Shown: positions 53,662-63,220 of the stretch, piece by piece
Layout: the number at the start of each line of letters is the position of its first letter
How positions within the stretch are numbered: the first letter of the stretch is position 1
Source: HGM04593 sp045631905
GTDB lineage: Bacteria > Bacteroidota > Bacteroidia > Bacteroidales > Bacteroidaceae
Reading direction: 5' to 3'
Assembly (NCBI GenBank): GCA_045631905.1
Contig: JAZQVO010000005.1
Span: forward strand, 59,183-123,182
Length of the DNA: 64,000 bases
Notes under the pieces: model-generated
Seen by the model: the letters and a program-made list of their open reading frames with translations, nothing else
Databases searched by the model: none
Told to the model about the DNA's origin: nothing
Made by a program: the position numbers and the translations under genes

Positions 53662-54303
53662 CTATTTAAAATTATCCTGCCGGGTGCCTGTAAGCATGCA
53701 CTCGGCAGTGTTGTTTTCTATTATGGAAATTAGGCTTTCAATGTCGAGGTTTAGTGCTTTGGCAACTTTTTTATAAATATCTTCTATGCTCAGCAGGCTT
53801 GTGTCGCTCTCTATCAGGAACCGATTGAGTGGGGTGGCTGCCAAGCTCTCTTCGTTAAAAAACTCGCCGTACGATAGGTAGAAACCCTCTCTTATTAGTT
53901 GTTTTGCTTGTTGCGGTTTACCGCGAAACCCGTGTATTATCCATGGTTGTGTGGGGCGTGTCAGGCGGTGCAGGGCGATAATCTCTTCTTGTGCCTTTAC
54001 GCAGTGAATTATAAGTGTTTTTTTTACCTTCTCGGCAAGGTGTATGTGTGCCTCAAACACCTCTTTTTGCAGTGTGATATTGCTTTTTGTGAGTTTGTCG
54101 ATACCACACTCGCCTATGGCAACAACGCTGGCGTGGGTTGCGTTGTGTTCAACTTGTGCAAACAAATTTTGCCACCCTTCGCCGATGTCCCATGGGTGCA
54201 GTCCGGTGGAGTAGAGGCCTGCATGCGTGATGTCGTTGCTGTTTATGATGCGTGTGACATTATCGCCTCTTTCTGTGCTATGTGTGTGAATATCTATGTA
54301 CAT
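53662..54303 (-). CDS. TatD-family metal-dependent hydrolase
   Basis: A 213-residue protein, shorter than the usual 255-265 residues. Metal ligands are visible: MYIDIHTHS (HxH), GECGIDKL (Glu), LIIHCVKAQEE (His), WIIHGFRGK (His) and IESDTSLLS (Asp). TatD proteins are 3'-5' exonucleases acting on damaged DNA and RNA. ATG 54303 is chosen because the HxH strand must lie at the N-terminus; a longer frame to 54474 overlaps yidD on the same strand. Last gene of the rnpA-yidD-tatD unit. Confidence 0.85.
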   Translation of the reverse strand: MYIDIHTHSTERGDNVTRIINSNDITHAGLYSTGLHPWDIGEGWQNLFAQVEHNATHASVVAIGECGIDKLTKSNITLQKEVFEAHIHLAEKVKKTLIIHCVKAQEEIIALHRLTRPTQPWIIHGFRGKPQQAKQLIREGFYLSYGEFFNEESLAATPLNRFLIESDTSLLSIEDIYKKVAKALNLDIESLISIIENNTAECMLTGTRQDNFK

Positions 54304-54305
54304 GG

Positions 54306-54527
54306 TTATGGTACGGGGTCGTAGCCCGAGCCACCCCACGGGTGGCAACGGAGTATGCGTCTTATGGCAAGGTAAAGCCCTTTTATGGGGCCGTGTTTGC
54401 TTATGGCCTCCACGGCATATTGTGAGCAGGTTGGCGTGAAACGGCACGAGGGTGGTGTGAGCGGCGATATGCACCTTTGGTAAAAGCGTATGGGCAGAAT
54501 GAGTATGGTGGAGAAGATTTTTCTCAT
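54306..54527 (-). CDS. yidD: membrane protein insertion efficiency factor YidD
   Basis: A 73-residue protein with the complete YidD pattern: an N-terminal amphipathic helix, FYQRCISPLTPPSCRFTPTC, SQYAVEAI, GLYLAIRRILRCHPW and final GYDPVP. It assists YidC in inserting membrane proteins. It overlaps rnpA by four bases, the usual neighbourhood across bacteria. Confidence 0.95.
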   Translation of the reverse strand: MRKIFSTILILPIRFYQRCISPLTPPSCRFTPTCSQYAVEAISKHGPIKGLYLAIRRILRCHPWGGSGYDPVP

Positions 54528-54916
54528 TGCTTTTCTGTTTTGCTTGTTATTGCTGTTTGTAGTTTTTGCATCTTGCGTATCAGGTATTCTGTACTGCTAT
54601 GTTTGTTGTCCATGTATAGAATGGCGATGGCTAGCTTTTTGTTCTGCTCGTTGAGCTTTTCTATGAATGTTGGTTTGTTCAGGCGGTAGGCCTCTCTTAT
54701 GCGACGTTTCATGAGGTTGCGGTCTACTGCATGGCGGAAACGGCGTTTGGCCACACTTATGAGTATGGTTGCAGTCGTCTCCTGCTCGTGTGGTTGTAGC
54801 TCGAGGAACACGGCACGCAGGGGGTATGCTGTTACCGATGTACCTTGTGCGTAGAGCCGTTCTATGATGCTTTTGCTTTTAAGATGTTCTTTTAGTGGAA
54901 AACCATACTTGTGCAT
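54524..54916 (-). CDS. rnpA: ribonuclease P protein component
   Basis: A 130-residue basic protein with the RNR motif in AVDRNLMKRRIREAYRL, which contacts the catalytic RNA. It helps remove 5' leaders from tRNA precursors. Begins in a separate transcript after the terminator behind hemD; first gene of rnpA-yidD-tatD. Confidence 0.95.
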   Translation of the reverse strand: MHKYGFPLKEHLKSKSIIERLYAQGTSVTAYPLRAVFLELQPHEQETTATILISVAKRRFRHAVDRNLMKRRIREAYRLNKPTFIEKLNEQNKKLAIAILYMDNKHSSTEYLIRKMQKLQTAITSKTEKQ

Positions 54917-54952
54917 GCTGTTGCTGTTTTTATTACGTTTGCAAGGTAATAA

Positions 54953-54989
54953 AAAAAGCCTGTCCTACAATGTGGGTAACAGGCTTTTT
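54953..54989 (-). terminator. terminator after hemD
   Basis: AAAAAGCCTGT (54953-54963) pairs with ACAGGCTTTTT (54979-54989). It sits between the hemD stop and the rnpA start and has a T-run in the minus direction. Confidence 0.85.
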
Positions 54990-55017
54990 ATCTTTTTCCC
55001 GTGTGGGTTACGATATA

Positions 55018-55761
55018 TTATGCGTTGTTCTTTGTGAGGAACTCGTCGAGCGCGGCAGGCATGTTTGTAACAGTTGCTGTGGGTGCTTCGAGGTCGAGGC
55101 GCAGGCCTATGTTGCGAATGCAGTTTGCTGTAACATTGCCGAAACATGCTATAAGTTGCTCGCCTTGCTCATAGTCGGGTACATTCTTTTTCAATGAGTC
55201 GAGGCCGTGAGGGCTGAAGAAGATAAGCATGTCGTACGATTTTATGTATTCGGCAGGGATATCGGTGCTCACGGTGCGGTACATCTCGGCTTGCGAGTGT
55301 TGTATGCCGTGTGTGTCGAATATTTTGTTCAGCTCTTCGTTGTGCACGTTCGACATAGGGACAAAGTAGCGCTCTGTTTTGTGTTTTACAAAAAGAGGCT
55401 CAAGGTCTTTGATTTGTCCGTTACCAAAGAATACTTTGCGCTTGCGGTACTGTACATATTTTTGTATGTATAGCGATATTGTCTCCGACAAACAGAAATA
55501 CTTCAAGTCGTCGGGGATTGTGACACGGAGCTCTTTACATAGCGTGAAAAAGTGATCGATGGCGTGACGCGATAGGAATACAATAGCTGTGTGCTCGGGT
55601 ATCGATACCTTCTGCTGCCTGAACTCCTTTGCGCTTACTCCCTCAACCTTAATGAACGAGCAAAAGTCTATTTGCACATTGTGCTTGTTCGCTATATCAA
55701 AATAAGGAGATTTCCCTGTTGCTGGTTTCGGCTGTGAAACCAAAATCTTGCTTACCTTCAA
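55018..55761 (-). CDS. hemD: uroporphyrinogen-III synthase
   Basis: A 247-residue protein of the diverged HemD type found in Bacteroidetes. The first part has KVSKILVSQPKP and TAIVFLSRHAIDHF, the second part EMYRTVSTDIP, MLIFFSPHGLDSL and LIACFGNVTANCIR, which match the two-lobed fold with few fixed residues. It closes and inverts ring D in the haem/cobamide route. Follows the DUF4271 gene by four bases. Confidence 0.88.
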   Translation of the reverse strand: MKVSKILVSQPKPATGKSPYFDIANKHNVQIDFCSFIKVEGVSAKEFRQQKVSIPEHTAIVFLSRHAIDHFFTLCKELRVTIPDDLKYFCLSETISLYIQKYVQYRKRKVFFGNGQIKDLEPLFVKHKTERYFVPMSNVHNEELNKIFDTHGIQHSQAEMYRTVSTDIPAEYIKSYDMLIFFSPHGLDSLKKNVPDYEQGEQLIACFGNVTANCIRNIGLRLDLEAPTATVTNMPAALDEFLTKNNA

Positions 55762-55765
55762 TGTC

Positions 55766-56461
55766 CTAAATTTTTATTGTTAAAAAAACGCCTAAACGGC
55801 CAATTAACCTCCATAGAATTGCCATGGGCAAAAATTCGAGTGCGCAAAGATATAAAATAATATCCAAATAATTGCGCTTTTTGTGAAAAATGATTTTTAT
55901 GGAATTGGAAATAAAGGTAAATAGGTGGGCAAGTGTGACAAATATGATATATGTGGTGAAATATTCTTTGTTAAAACCTTTTACGAACAGAATGCATGAA
56001 ACAAGTGGAAAGAGCATGAAACCTATCAGCTTTATTGTAAAGAAATATGACTGTCTCCACTCTTGTGCTTGTTGATGCCCGAAAAGTATAAGGTTGCATG
56101 CGTCGTATATAACTCTTTTAAGCAAAAGGAATATCGCAAATATCGCCGTGAGTATAAAGAAGGTTGTTTGCGCCTCTTTCTCGCTTGTGGCAACTTGCCC
56201 GTATTGCATGTATCCAAGTGTGAGGATTGCGCAATAGAATATTGTCTGCCAGTAGAGCAGGGTGTTGCAAATGCCTGTAATGTGTGTGCGGTCGTTAAAG
56301 GGGTTAGAGCTTTTGCCGTAGTAGAACATGCTTTTTATGCGTTCGGTAAGGCTGCCACCATTCATAATGAACACATAGGCCATGCCTATGAGGTTTAGCA
56401 CGAAGAGCAACATGAGAATGTTGTCGTTTACCATGTTGTATGGTGCCGGAATACCTGTCAT
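55766..56461 (-). CDS. DUF4271 membrane protein
   Basis: A 231-residue integral membrane protein with about six hydrophobic helices (for example ILMLLFVLNLIGMAYVFIM; FFILTAIFAIFLLL). DUF4271 proteins are found next to hemD throughout Bacteroidales, but the function is unknown. The gene overlaps the LOG gene by four bases and precedes hemD by four, so it is in the middle of a coupled operon. Confidence 0.85.
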   Translation of the reverse strand: MTGIPAPYNMVNDNILMLLFVLNLIGMAYVFIMNGGSLTERIKSMFYYGKSSNPFNDRTHITGICNTLLYWQTIFYCAILTLGYMQYGQVATSEKEAQTTFFILTAIFAIFLLLKRVIYDACNLILFGHQQAQEWRQSYFFTIKLIGFMLFPLVSCILFVKGFNKEYFTTYIIFVTLAHLFTFISNSIKIIFHKKRNYLDIILYLCALEFLPMAILWRLIGRLGVFLTIKI

Positions 56462-57045
56462 AGTGCCGCGTATTTTCGTATGTTGCTATCCCACACGGGT
56501 GCGTTGTCTATAATCGCGAGTGCCTCTTCGGGGGTGTGTGCCACATGCCATATCTCCCCGTGTATCTTGCCCATAAAGTGCTCCTCGATAGCTTGCTCGA
56601 GTTGCTTGATGAGGTGGTTGTAATAACCGTTGGTGTTGAGTATCACAATGGGGTTGAGGTAGAGCCCGAGTTGTTTCCATGTGATAATTTCGCACAGCTC
56701 CTCCATGGTGCCACAACCTCCCGGCAGGGCTATTATGGCATCGGAGAGGTCGGCCATCATCTGCTTGCGTTCGTGCATGTCCTTGGTTATGCGTAGCTCG
56801 CTGAGTGCGGTGTGGTGCCAATTTTGCTCGACCATAAATTGCGGAATTACCCCTATGGCTCTTCCTTGGTGGTGGAGTGCTCCATCTTCTATGCTACGCA
56901 TGAGTCCTTGACAACCGCCACCTGTTATGAGGGTTATCCCTCTCTCTCCCATGAGCTTGCCAAGCGTGTATGCCGCTTCGGAGTAGCAGGCATCTACCTT
57001 GCTACTCGAAGCGCAGTATACACAAATGCTTTTGGGTGTGCCCAT
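56458..57045 (-). CDS. LOG-family (TIGR00730) Rossmann-fold protein
   Basis: A 195-residue protein with the conserved GGGCQGLM and the signature ALPGGCGTMEELCEIITW, in which the Glu and Arg act on nucleotide 5'-monophosphates. Characterised members are phosphoribohydrolases that release the base, as in cytokinin activation; old labels call them lysine decarboxylases without basis. It starts three bases after ahcY. Confidence 0.92.
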   Translation of the reverse strand: MGTPKSICVYCASSSKVDACYSEAAYTLGKLMGERGITLITGGGCQGLMRSIEDGALHHQGRAIGVIPQFMVEQNWHHTALSELRITKDMHERKQMMADLSDAIIALPGGCGTMEELCEIITWKQLGLYLNPIVILNTNGYYNHLIKQLEQAIEEHFMGKIHGEIWHVAHTPEEALAIIDNAPVWDSNIRKYAAL

Positions 57046-57048
57046 TGT

Positions 57049-58470
57049 TTAATAACGGTATATATCCGATTTGTAGGGGCCTTTGATGTCTACTCCTATG
57101 TATGCCGCCTGAGCGGGGGTGAGCTCGGTGAGGTGTACATTAAGGCTTGCAAGGTGCAGGCGTGCAACCTCCTCGTCGAGGTGCTTGGGCAGGCAGTAGA
57201 CATTTGTCTCATATCTCTTTGTAAAGAGCTCTATCTGTGCAAGTGTCTGGTTGGTGAATGAGTTGCTCATCACAAACGAGGGGTGGCCTGTTGCACAGCC
57301 GAGGTTTACGAGGCGACCGTCGGCAAGCAGAATTATGCTGTGTCCGTCGGGGAAGAAGTAACGGTCTACCTGGGGCTTGATGTTCAGGCAACGTATGCCG
57401 TCGTATTTTTTTAGAGCCTCTACCTGTATCTCGTTGTCGAAGTGACCAATGTTGCAGACGATGGCTTGGTCGGGCATCTGTTCCATGTGGTCTATGCGTA
57501 TGATGTCGATATTACCTGTGCAGGTTACAAAGATGTTGCCATATTTGCAGGCTTCGTCCATGGTTACGACCTCAAAGCCCTCCATGGCTGCTTGCAAAGC
57601 GCAGATGGGGTCGATCTCTGTTACTACTACACGGGCACCATATGAACGCATGCTGTTGGCACACCCTTTGCCCACATCGCCATAACCGCACACTACAACC
57701 ACTTTGCCGGCAATCATTACATCGGTTGCGCGTTTGATACCGTCGGCTAGCGACTCGCGACAACCATAGAGGTTGTCGAACTTGCTCTTTGTTACAGAGT
57801 CGTTTACGTTGAAAGCGGGGAAGAGCAACTCGCCGGCCTCCATCATCTGGTACAAGCGGTGTACACCGGTTGTTGTCTCCTCGGAAACACCCTGAATCTC
57901 GGTGGCCATTCTGTGCCAGAATGTGTTGTCGTGCTCCAATACCTGTGCGAGCAGTTTTTTCAACTCTTTCTCGTCCTCGGGTGCGCTCTCGTCGAAGTTG
58001 AGCACCGATGCATCGTTCTCGGCTGCATAACCCATGTGAATCATGAGTGTGGCATCGCCACCGTCATCGACTATGGTGCAGGGGCCTTTACCGCCTTCGA
58101 AGGTTAGTGCTTGCAAGGTGCACCACCAGTAGTCGGCAAGGTTTTCGCCTTTCCATGCGAACACGGGGATACCGGCTTTTGCTATCGCTGCCGCCGCGTG
58201 GTCCTGTGTCGAGTATATGTTGCACGATACCCAACGAATCTCGGCACCGAGTGTGGCAAGTGTCTCAATAAGCACTGCTGTTTGAACGGTCATGTGCAGG
58301 GAACCCATTATGCGTGCTCCTTTCAGGGGTTTCTCCTCTCCGTATTTTGCGCGTAGAGCCATGAGACCGGGCATCTCGTGCTCGGCCATGTCAAGTTCTT
58401 TACGGCCGAAGTCGGCAAGGTTTATGTCGGCAATCTTGTATGCCTCTTTTGTGAAAAGTTCTCTTGTCAT
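57049..58470 (-). CDS. ahcY: adenosylhomocysteinase
   Basis: A 473-residue NAD-dependent enzyme, full length. Motifs: LHMTVQTAVLIETL, VSCNIYSTQDHAAAA, NVNDSVTKSKFDN, the NAD site VVCGYGDVGKGCANSM and the C-terminal PYKSDIYRY. It splits S-adenosylhomocysteine into adenosine and homocysteine and so keeps methylation going. First gene of ahcY-LOG-DUF4271-hemD. Confidence 0.97.
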   Translation of the reverse strand: MTRELFTKEAYKIADINLADFGRKELDMAEHEMPGLMALRAKYGEEKPLKGARIMGSLHMTVQTAVLIETLATLGAEIRWVSCNIYSTQDHAAAAIAKAGIPVFAWKGENLADYWWCTLQALTFEGGKGPCTIVDDGGDATLMIHMGYAAENDASVLNFDESAPEDEKELKKLLAQVLEHDNTFWHRMATEIQGVSEETTTGVHRLYQMMEAGELLFPAFNVNDSVTKSKFDNLYGCRESLADGIKRATDVMIAGKVVVVCGYGDVGKGCANSMRSYGARVVVTEIDPICALQAAMEGFEVVTMDEACKYGNIFVTCTGNIDIIRIDHMEQMPDQAIVCNIGHFDNEIQVEALKKYDGIRCLNIKPQVDRYFFPDGHSIILLADGRLVNLGCATGHPSFVMSNSFTNQTLAQIELFTKRYETNVYCLPKHLDEEVARLHLASLNVHLTELTPAQAAYIGVDIKGPYKSDIYRY

Positions 58471-58507
58471 TGTATCTTATGTTTTTTTGTTATTCTGTTT
58501 GGGTGTG

Positions 58508-58515
58508 CAAAGTTA
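58508..58515 (-). promoter_or_regulatory. -7 element of the ahcY operon
   Basis: TAACTTTG on the minus strand, 37 bases upstream of the ahcY start codon. Confidence 0.6.
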
Positions 58516-58586
58516 CATAAAAAAGGTGTATTTGCGAATAAATGGGGCGGGAAAGTGGTGCGGTGCATGCCACCTAACTTGGGTCG

Positions 58587-60125
58587 TTACTCTCCCCAAT
58601 TTTCTCTGTCTAGGTTGCGGTAACCGATAGCCTCGGCTATGTGTCCAGCCTGTATGTTCTCGCTGTGGTCGAGGTCGGCGATGGTGCGGGCTACTTTGAG
58701 TATGCGGTCGTAGGCGCGTGCCGAGAGGTTGAGGCGTGTCATGGCTGTTTTAAGCATCGAGAGGCTCTGCTCGTCGAGCGTGGCATATTTGGCGATGAGC
58801 TTGGGTGTCATCTGCGCGTTGCAGTATATGCCTTCCTCTTCTTTAAAACGCTCTTCTTGAACTTTGCGGGCCTCGATGACACGTTCGCGTATAGATGCGC
58901 TGGGCTCGCCTTCGCGTGCATCGGATATTTTTTCAAAGGGTACGGGTACTATCTCTATTTGCAGGTCGATGCGGTCGAGCAACGGGCCTGATATCTTGCT
59001 CATGTAGCGTTGAACTTGGGCCGGTGTGCACACGCATGGCTTGGTTGGGTGGTTGTAATATCCGCACGGGCAGGGGTTCATAGAGGCTACGAACATCACG
59101 CTTGCGGGGTATTCAACCTTGTAGTTGGCACGTGCAACGCTTATCTTGCGGTCTTCGAGCGGTTGGCGCATCACCTCGAGCACGGTGCGGTTAAATTCGG
59201 GTAGTTCGTCGAGGAAGAGTACTCCGTTGTGCGCGAGAGATATCTCGCCGGGCTTGGGGTTTGCTCCTCCGCCCACAAGTGCCACCGACGATATTGTGTG
59301 GTGGGGGCTGCGGAAGGGGCGTTGTGTTATGAGCGATGCTCCGCCGGTGAGTTGTCCGCTTACCGAGTGTATTTTGGTTGTTTCGAGGCTCTCGTTTATG
59401 CTCATAGGTGGCAGGATAGATGGCAAACGCTTTGCCATCATTGATTTTCCGCTACCGGGAGGGCCTATCATGAGTAGGTTGTGGCCGCCTGCCGCCGCCA
59501 CCTCGAAGGCTCGTTTTACGCTTTCCTGCCCACGCACTTCGCTAAAATCGAATGTGAATGTGCTTTGCTTTGAATAGAACTCTTGTTCTATGTCTATGGA
59601 GTAGGGGGGTATGCTCTCCTCGTTGTTCAAGAATTTTATAACCTGCATGAGGTTGTCGGCTGCAAGAACTTTGATGTCGCTCACCACGGCTGCCTCGGCG
59701 GCGTTCCCTGTGGGCAGTATTATGCCTTCGTACCCCAGCTCTCTTGCTTTTATGGCTATAGGTAGTGCGCCCTTTACTGGCATGAGCCCTCCGTCGAGGC
59801 CGAGCTCACCCATAATCATGTAGCGGTCGAGTTTTTCTATCGATATTTTTTCATCGGCGGCAAGGATACCTATGGCTATGGGCAGGTCGTAGGCCGAGCC
59901 CTCTTTGCGTATGTCGGCCGGTGCCATGTTCACTATAATCTGCTTGCCGGGAAAACGCAAACCGTTGTATTGAAAAGCCGAATTTATGCGCTCGTGGCTC
60001 TCTTTTACGGCGTTGTCGGGGAGGCCTACGAGGAAAAATTTTATACCTCGCAGTGCATTTACCTCAATGGTTACGGGCAGGGCGTTGATGCCTTGCAGTG
60101 CCGCCGCAAAAACTTTTACCAACAT
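58587..60125 (-). CDS. YifB/ComM-family Mg-chelatase-like AAA+ ATPase
   Basis: A 512-residue protein. An N-terminal Lon-substrate-like domain (VEVNALRGIKFFLVGLPD) is followed by the AAA+ domain with Walker A GPPGSGKSMMAKR, Walker B LFLDELPEF, and the cysteine-containing MNPCPCGYYNHPT insertion, then the Mg-chelatase C-terminal domain. The ComM member of this family drives branch migration in transformation. It starts three bases after the thioredoxin-like gene. Confidence 0.93.
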   Translation of the reverse strand: MLVKVFAAALQGINALPVTIEVNALRGIKFFLVGLPDNAVKESHERINSAFQYNGLRFPGKQIIVNMAPADIRKEGSAYDLPIAIGILAADEKISIEKLDRYMIMGELGLDGGLMPVKGALPIAIKARELGYEGIILPTGNAAEAAVVSDIKVLAADNLMQVIKFLNNEESIPPYSIDIEQEFYSKQSTFTFDFSEVRGQESVKRAFEVAAAGGHNLLMIGPPGSGKSMMAKRLPSILPPMSINESLETTKIHSVSGQLTGGASLITQRPFRSPHHTISSVALVGGGANPKPGEISLAHNGVLFLDELPEFNRTVLEVMRQPLEDRKISVARANYKVEYPASVMFVASMNPCPCGYYNHPTKPCVCTPAQVQRYMSKISGPLLDRIDLQIEIVPVPFEKISDAREGEPSASIRERVIEARKVQEERFKEEEGIYCNAQMTPKLIAKYATLDEQSLSMLKTAMTRLNLSARAYDRILKVARTIADLDHSENIQAGHIAEAIGYRNLDRENWGE

Positions 60126-60128
60126 AGG

Positions 60129-61169
60129 CTATTTTTTCTTCTTTTTCTCTTTTTGCATGTAATTCTTGATGCCCGAGTTTACGGCTTCTTCGAAGCTGTT
60201 TGTGTCGATGTTGAACATGTCTATTCTCTGAAACGGTGTCACGAGCATGCTGAATGTGAGGTGTGGTATGCTGAATCGCTTTGCGAGCTCGCCTTCCCAT
60301 GCTTTGCCATCGCATATATTGTCACCGGCTATGCTGTCCTGCTCTACGCATCTTTTCCATGTGTCGGTGTCGTAGTCGAGCGATATGTTCAGCATCTTGA
60401 CCATGCTTGTGTCGGTGGCAAGGTAGAGCTTGCTTATCTCTTTCATCTGTGCGCGTGACGATGTGTCCCACGATGCCCAGAAGTTTACAATTAACAACTT
60501 GTCTTTGTAATCCTTTAATGTGATTTTCTTGCCGTTCTTGTCCTTTGTGTTGAACGAGGGGAACATCTTGTGAGGGGTGTTGCTGTTTTTGTTCTCAATC
60601 TTCTCCCTCATGGCGGTGAAGAACTCGTCGTCTTGCAGTGTTCCTCCAAGGTTCTTTATCCTGCTTTGTATAAATTGGTTGTTGGGCGATTCTGCCTCTA
60701 TGAGGAAACGGCGTATAAGGGCTATGTTTACACAGCTGAACGGGTGCTCTTTTATGAAATTGTCGATGTGTATTATGCGCCCCGAGTTGCTTGTTATGTT
60801 TTCCAATATGGTGGCAAGGCTGTCGTAACGGGCTTGCTCCTTTCCTCCTTTTACAACCCACTTGTTGCCATCGACGCTGTCTTTTATTACTACGGCTTCG
60901 GTGTCGGGCTCACCGAAGATTGTGAGCACCTTGCCATCGGGTAGTGCAAGCCCCAAGGGGGTTATGGTGTCGATGCCCATGGTGAAAGAAAATTCTCCTT
61001 GCTCGTCACATGCTATGGCTGTTACCTTGTCGTGGCTGTCGTTGAACCCAAACAGGTACAACGTGTCCTCGGCACTATTCATTTTGCCGTTTATGGTGTA
61101 CCGTGGTCCTTGTTGGCAGGCAACAAGGCTGAGCAGTAGTGTGAATGCAAGTAGAATCGTCTTTTTCAT
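60129..61169 (-). CDS. DUF4369/TlpA-like lipoprotein lacking the CxxC motif
   Basis: A 346-residue lipoprotein (lipobox LSLVAC, Cys18). Residues 25-115 are the beta-rich DUF4369 domain, and about 195-340 form a thioredoxin fold (LLIVNFWASWDTSSRAQMK). Where redox-active relatives have WASWCGPC, this protein has WASWDTSS, so it cannot work as a disulphide oxidoreductase in the usual way. The basic tail is KEKKKKK. It lies between bipA and yifB with two- or three-base gaps. Confidence 0.88.
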   Translation of the reverse strand: MKKTILLAFTLLLSLVACQQGPRYTINGKMNSAEDTLYLFGFNDSHDKVTAIACDEQGEFSFTMGIDTITPLGLALPDGKVLTIFGEPDTEAVVIKDSVDGNKWVVKGGKEQARYDSLATILENITSNSGRIIHIDNFIKEHPFSCVNIALIRRFLIEAESPNNQFIQSRIKNLGGTLQDDEFFTAMREKIENKNSNTPHKMFPSFNTKDKNGKKITLKDYKDKLLIVNFWASWDTSSRAQMKEISKLYLATDTSMVKMLNISLDYDTDTWKRCVEQDSIAGDNICDGKAWEGELAKRFSIPHLTFSMLVTPFQRIDMFNIDTNSFEEAVNSGIKNYMQKEKKKKK

Positions 61170-61171
61170 GG

Positions 61172-62968
61172 TTATTGCTTGTTTGCACGTTTGCGCTCAA
61201 TCTCGTCGAGGATAATCTTGCGCATACGCATCGATTTTGGGGTTACTTCGAGATACTCGTCCTCCTTTATATATTCGAGTGCCTCTTCGAGCGAGAATAT
61301 TATGGGAGGTATTATGCGGGCTTTGTCGTCGGAACCGCTGGCACGCATGTTGGTGAGTTTTTTGCTTTTTGTTACGTTTATCACAAGGTCGTTCTCGTGT
61401 ATGTGCTCGCCTACAACCTGTCCTGCATATACATCTTCCTGCGGGCTGATGAAGAAACGGCCACGGTCCTGCAATTTGTCTATTGCGTAGGCAAAGGCTG
61501 TTCCGCTCTCCATGGCTACCATGGAGCCGTTTGTGCGACGCTCTATGTCGCCCTTGTATGGCTGGTACTCTTTGAAACGGTGTGCCATTATGGCTTCGCC
61601 GGCCGATGCTGTGAGCACGTTGGTGCGCAGGCCTATGATGCCTCTCGACGGTACGTTAAACTCGATGTTTACACGGTCGCCTTGTGCCTCCATGGAGAGC
61701 ATCTCGCCTTTACGGCGTGTGAGCATGTCTATCATCTTGCTCGAATAGTCGGTGGGGACGTTTATGGTTAGTTCCTCGATGGGCTCGCAACGCACACCGT
61801 CTATCTCCTTGTATATAACTTGTGGCTGTCCTACCTGCAACTCGTATCCCTCGCGACGCATGGTCTCGATGAGTACCGACAAGTGTAGCACACCACGTCC
61901 GTAAACGGTCCAGGCGTCCTCCTCGGGGTCTTTTTTTACTCGCAGAGCAAGGTTCTTGTCGAGCTCTTTCTCCAAACGCTCCTGTATGTGGCGCGATGTA
62001 ACGAATTTGCCCTCCTTGCCAAAGAAAGGTGAGTCGTTTATGGTGAAGAGCATGCTCATTGTGGGCTCGTCTATTGCGATGGGGGGCAGGGGCTCCGGGT
62101 TCTCAAAATCGCACACGGTGTCGCCAATCTCAAATTTTTCAAGGCCTACGATTGCGCAGATGTCACCCGAGCTTACTGCATCGGTCTTTTTACGTCCGAG
62201 CCCCTCGAAGGTGTGCAACTCTTTTATCTTCATCTTTGTCTGCTCTCCGTTGCGGTTTACAAGAGTGATGTTAGAGCCTTCGGTGAGTGTACCGCGGTGT
62301 ACGCGACCTATCGCTATACGTCCTGTGTAGGGACTGTAATCGAGCGATGTTACAAGCATCTGGGGGGTACCCTCCAAGTGCTTGGGTGCGGGTATGTGCT
62401 CCAAGATGGCATCGAGCAGGGGGGTGAGGTTGTCGGTTGGTTTGCGCCAGTCGGTGCTCATCCAATTATTTTTTGCCGATCCGAATATAACGGGGAAGTT
62501 CAGCTGTTCTTCGTTTGCTTCGAGTGAGAACATGAGGTCGAACACCATCTCGTGTACCTCGTCGGGACGGCAGTTGGGCTTGTCCACCTTGTTTACTACC
62601 ACTATGGGTTTCAGACCAATCTGCAAGGCCTTCTGCAATACAAAACGTGTTTGTGGCATGGGGCCTTCGAATGCGTCTACAAGCAGAATGCAACCATCGG
62701 CCATGTTGAGCACTCGTTCCACCTCGCCACCAAAGTCGCTGTGTCCCGGGGTGTCTATGATGTTTATTTTTGTTCCTTTGTACTGTATCGACACATTCTT
62801 TGAAAGAATGGTTATACCTCTTTCGCGTTCAAGGTCGTTATTGTCGAGTGTAAGGTTGTCGTTGTCTTGCTCTTTGAGAAGGTTTCCGGCAAGCATCATC
62901 TTGTCCACCAGTGTGGTTTTGCCATGGTCTACGTGTGCAATAATGGCGATGTTACGAATATTCTGCAT
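61172..62968 (-). CDS. bipA: ribosome-associated GTPase BipA/TypA
   Basis: A 598-residue translational GTPase with G1 AHVDHGKTTLVDKM, the switch region ERERGITILSKN, G3 DTPGHSDFGGEV, G4 NKVDKPNC, and the EF-G-like domains ending in TPKSMRMRKIILDEIERKR. It binds the ribosome under stress and in 50S assembly. ATG 62968 is used; a TTG codon directly before it is in frame. First gene of bipA-lipoprotein-yifB. Confidence 0.96.
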   Translation of the reverse strand: MQNIRNIAIIAHVDHGKTTLVDKMMLAGNLLKEQDNDNLTLDNNDLERERGITILSKNVSIQYKGTKINIIDTPGHSDFGGEVERVLNMADGCILLVDAFEGPMPQTRFVLQKALQIGLKPIVVVNKVDKPNCRPDEVHEMVFDLMFSLEANEEQLNFPVIFGSAKNNWMSTDWRKPTDNLTPLLDAILEHIPAPKHLEGTPQMLVTSLDYSPYTGRIAIGRVHRGTLTEGSNITLVNRNGEQTKMKIKELHTFEGLGRKKTDAVSSGDICAIVGLEKFEIGDTVCDFENPEPLPPIAIDEPTMSMLFTINDSPFFGKEGKFVTSRHIQERLEKELDKNLALRVKKDPEEDAWTVYGRGVLHLSVLIETMRREGYELQVGQPQVIYKEIDGVRCEPIEELTINVPTDYSSKMIDMLTRRKGEMLSMEAQGDRVNIEFNVPSRGIIGLRTNVLTASAGEAIMAHRFKEYQPYKGDIERRTNGSMVAMESGTAFAYAIDKLQDRGRFFISPQEDVYAGQVVGEHIHENDLVINVTKSKKLTNMRASGSDDKARIIPPIIFSLEEALEYIKEDEYLEVTPKSMRMRKIILDEIERKRANKQ

Positions 62969-63054
62969 CAATATAATTTATTAGTCTCTGATATCTTAAT
63001 CTGTTTAAAGCGACATGCGGTGTGCGTGGCTCCCGCGTGTGCGCATATCGTTTG

Positions 63055-63062
63055 CAAAGATA
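63055..63062 (-). promoter_or_regulatory. -7 element of the bipA operon
   Basis: TATCTTTG on the minus strand, about 87 bases upstream of the start codon, so the leader would be about 80 bases. It lies in the 330-base divergent region between bipA and rpsO. Confidence 0.5.
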
Positions 63063-63220
63063 TAAACAAACGAGCGAAATAATATCAAGCTTGCTTGAAT
63101 ATTTCACAGCAAGTGCAGTTATTTCCATCATTTACCGCAAAAGAAACAAGTAAAGGTACAAAACAGATGGCGCATGTTTCAATGTTTTAAGGTGTATGCT
63201 TAATTTTCCATGAAAAAGTA

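Noticed and set aside
54304..54474. N-terminal extension of the TatD protein
   Set aside because: It overlaps yidD on the same strand and the metal-binding HxH strand should be at the N-terminus.
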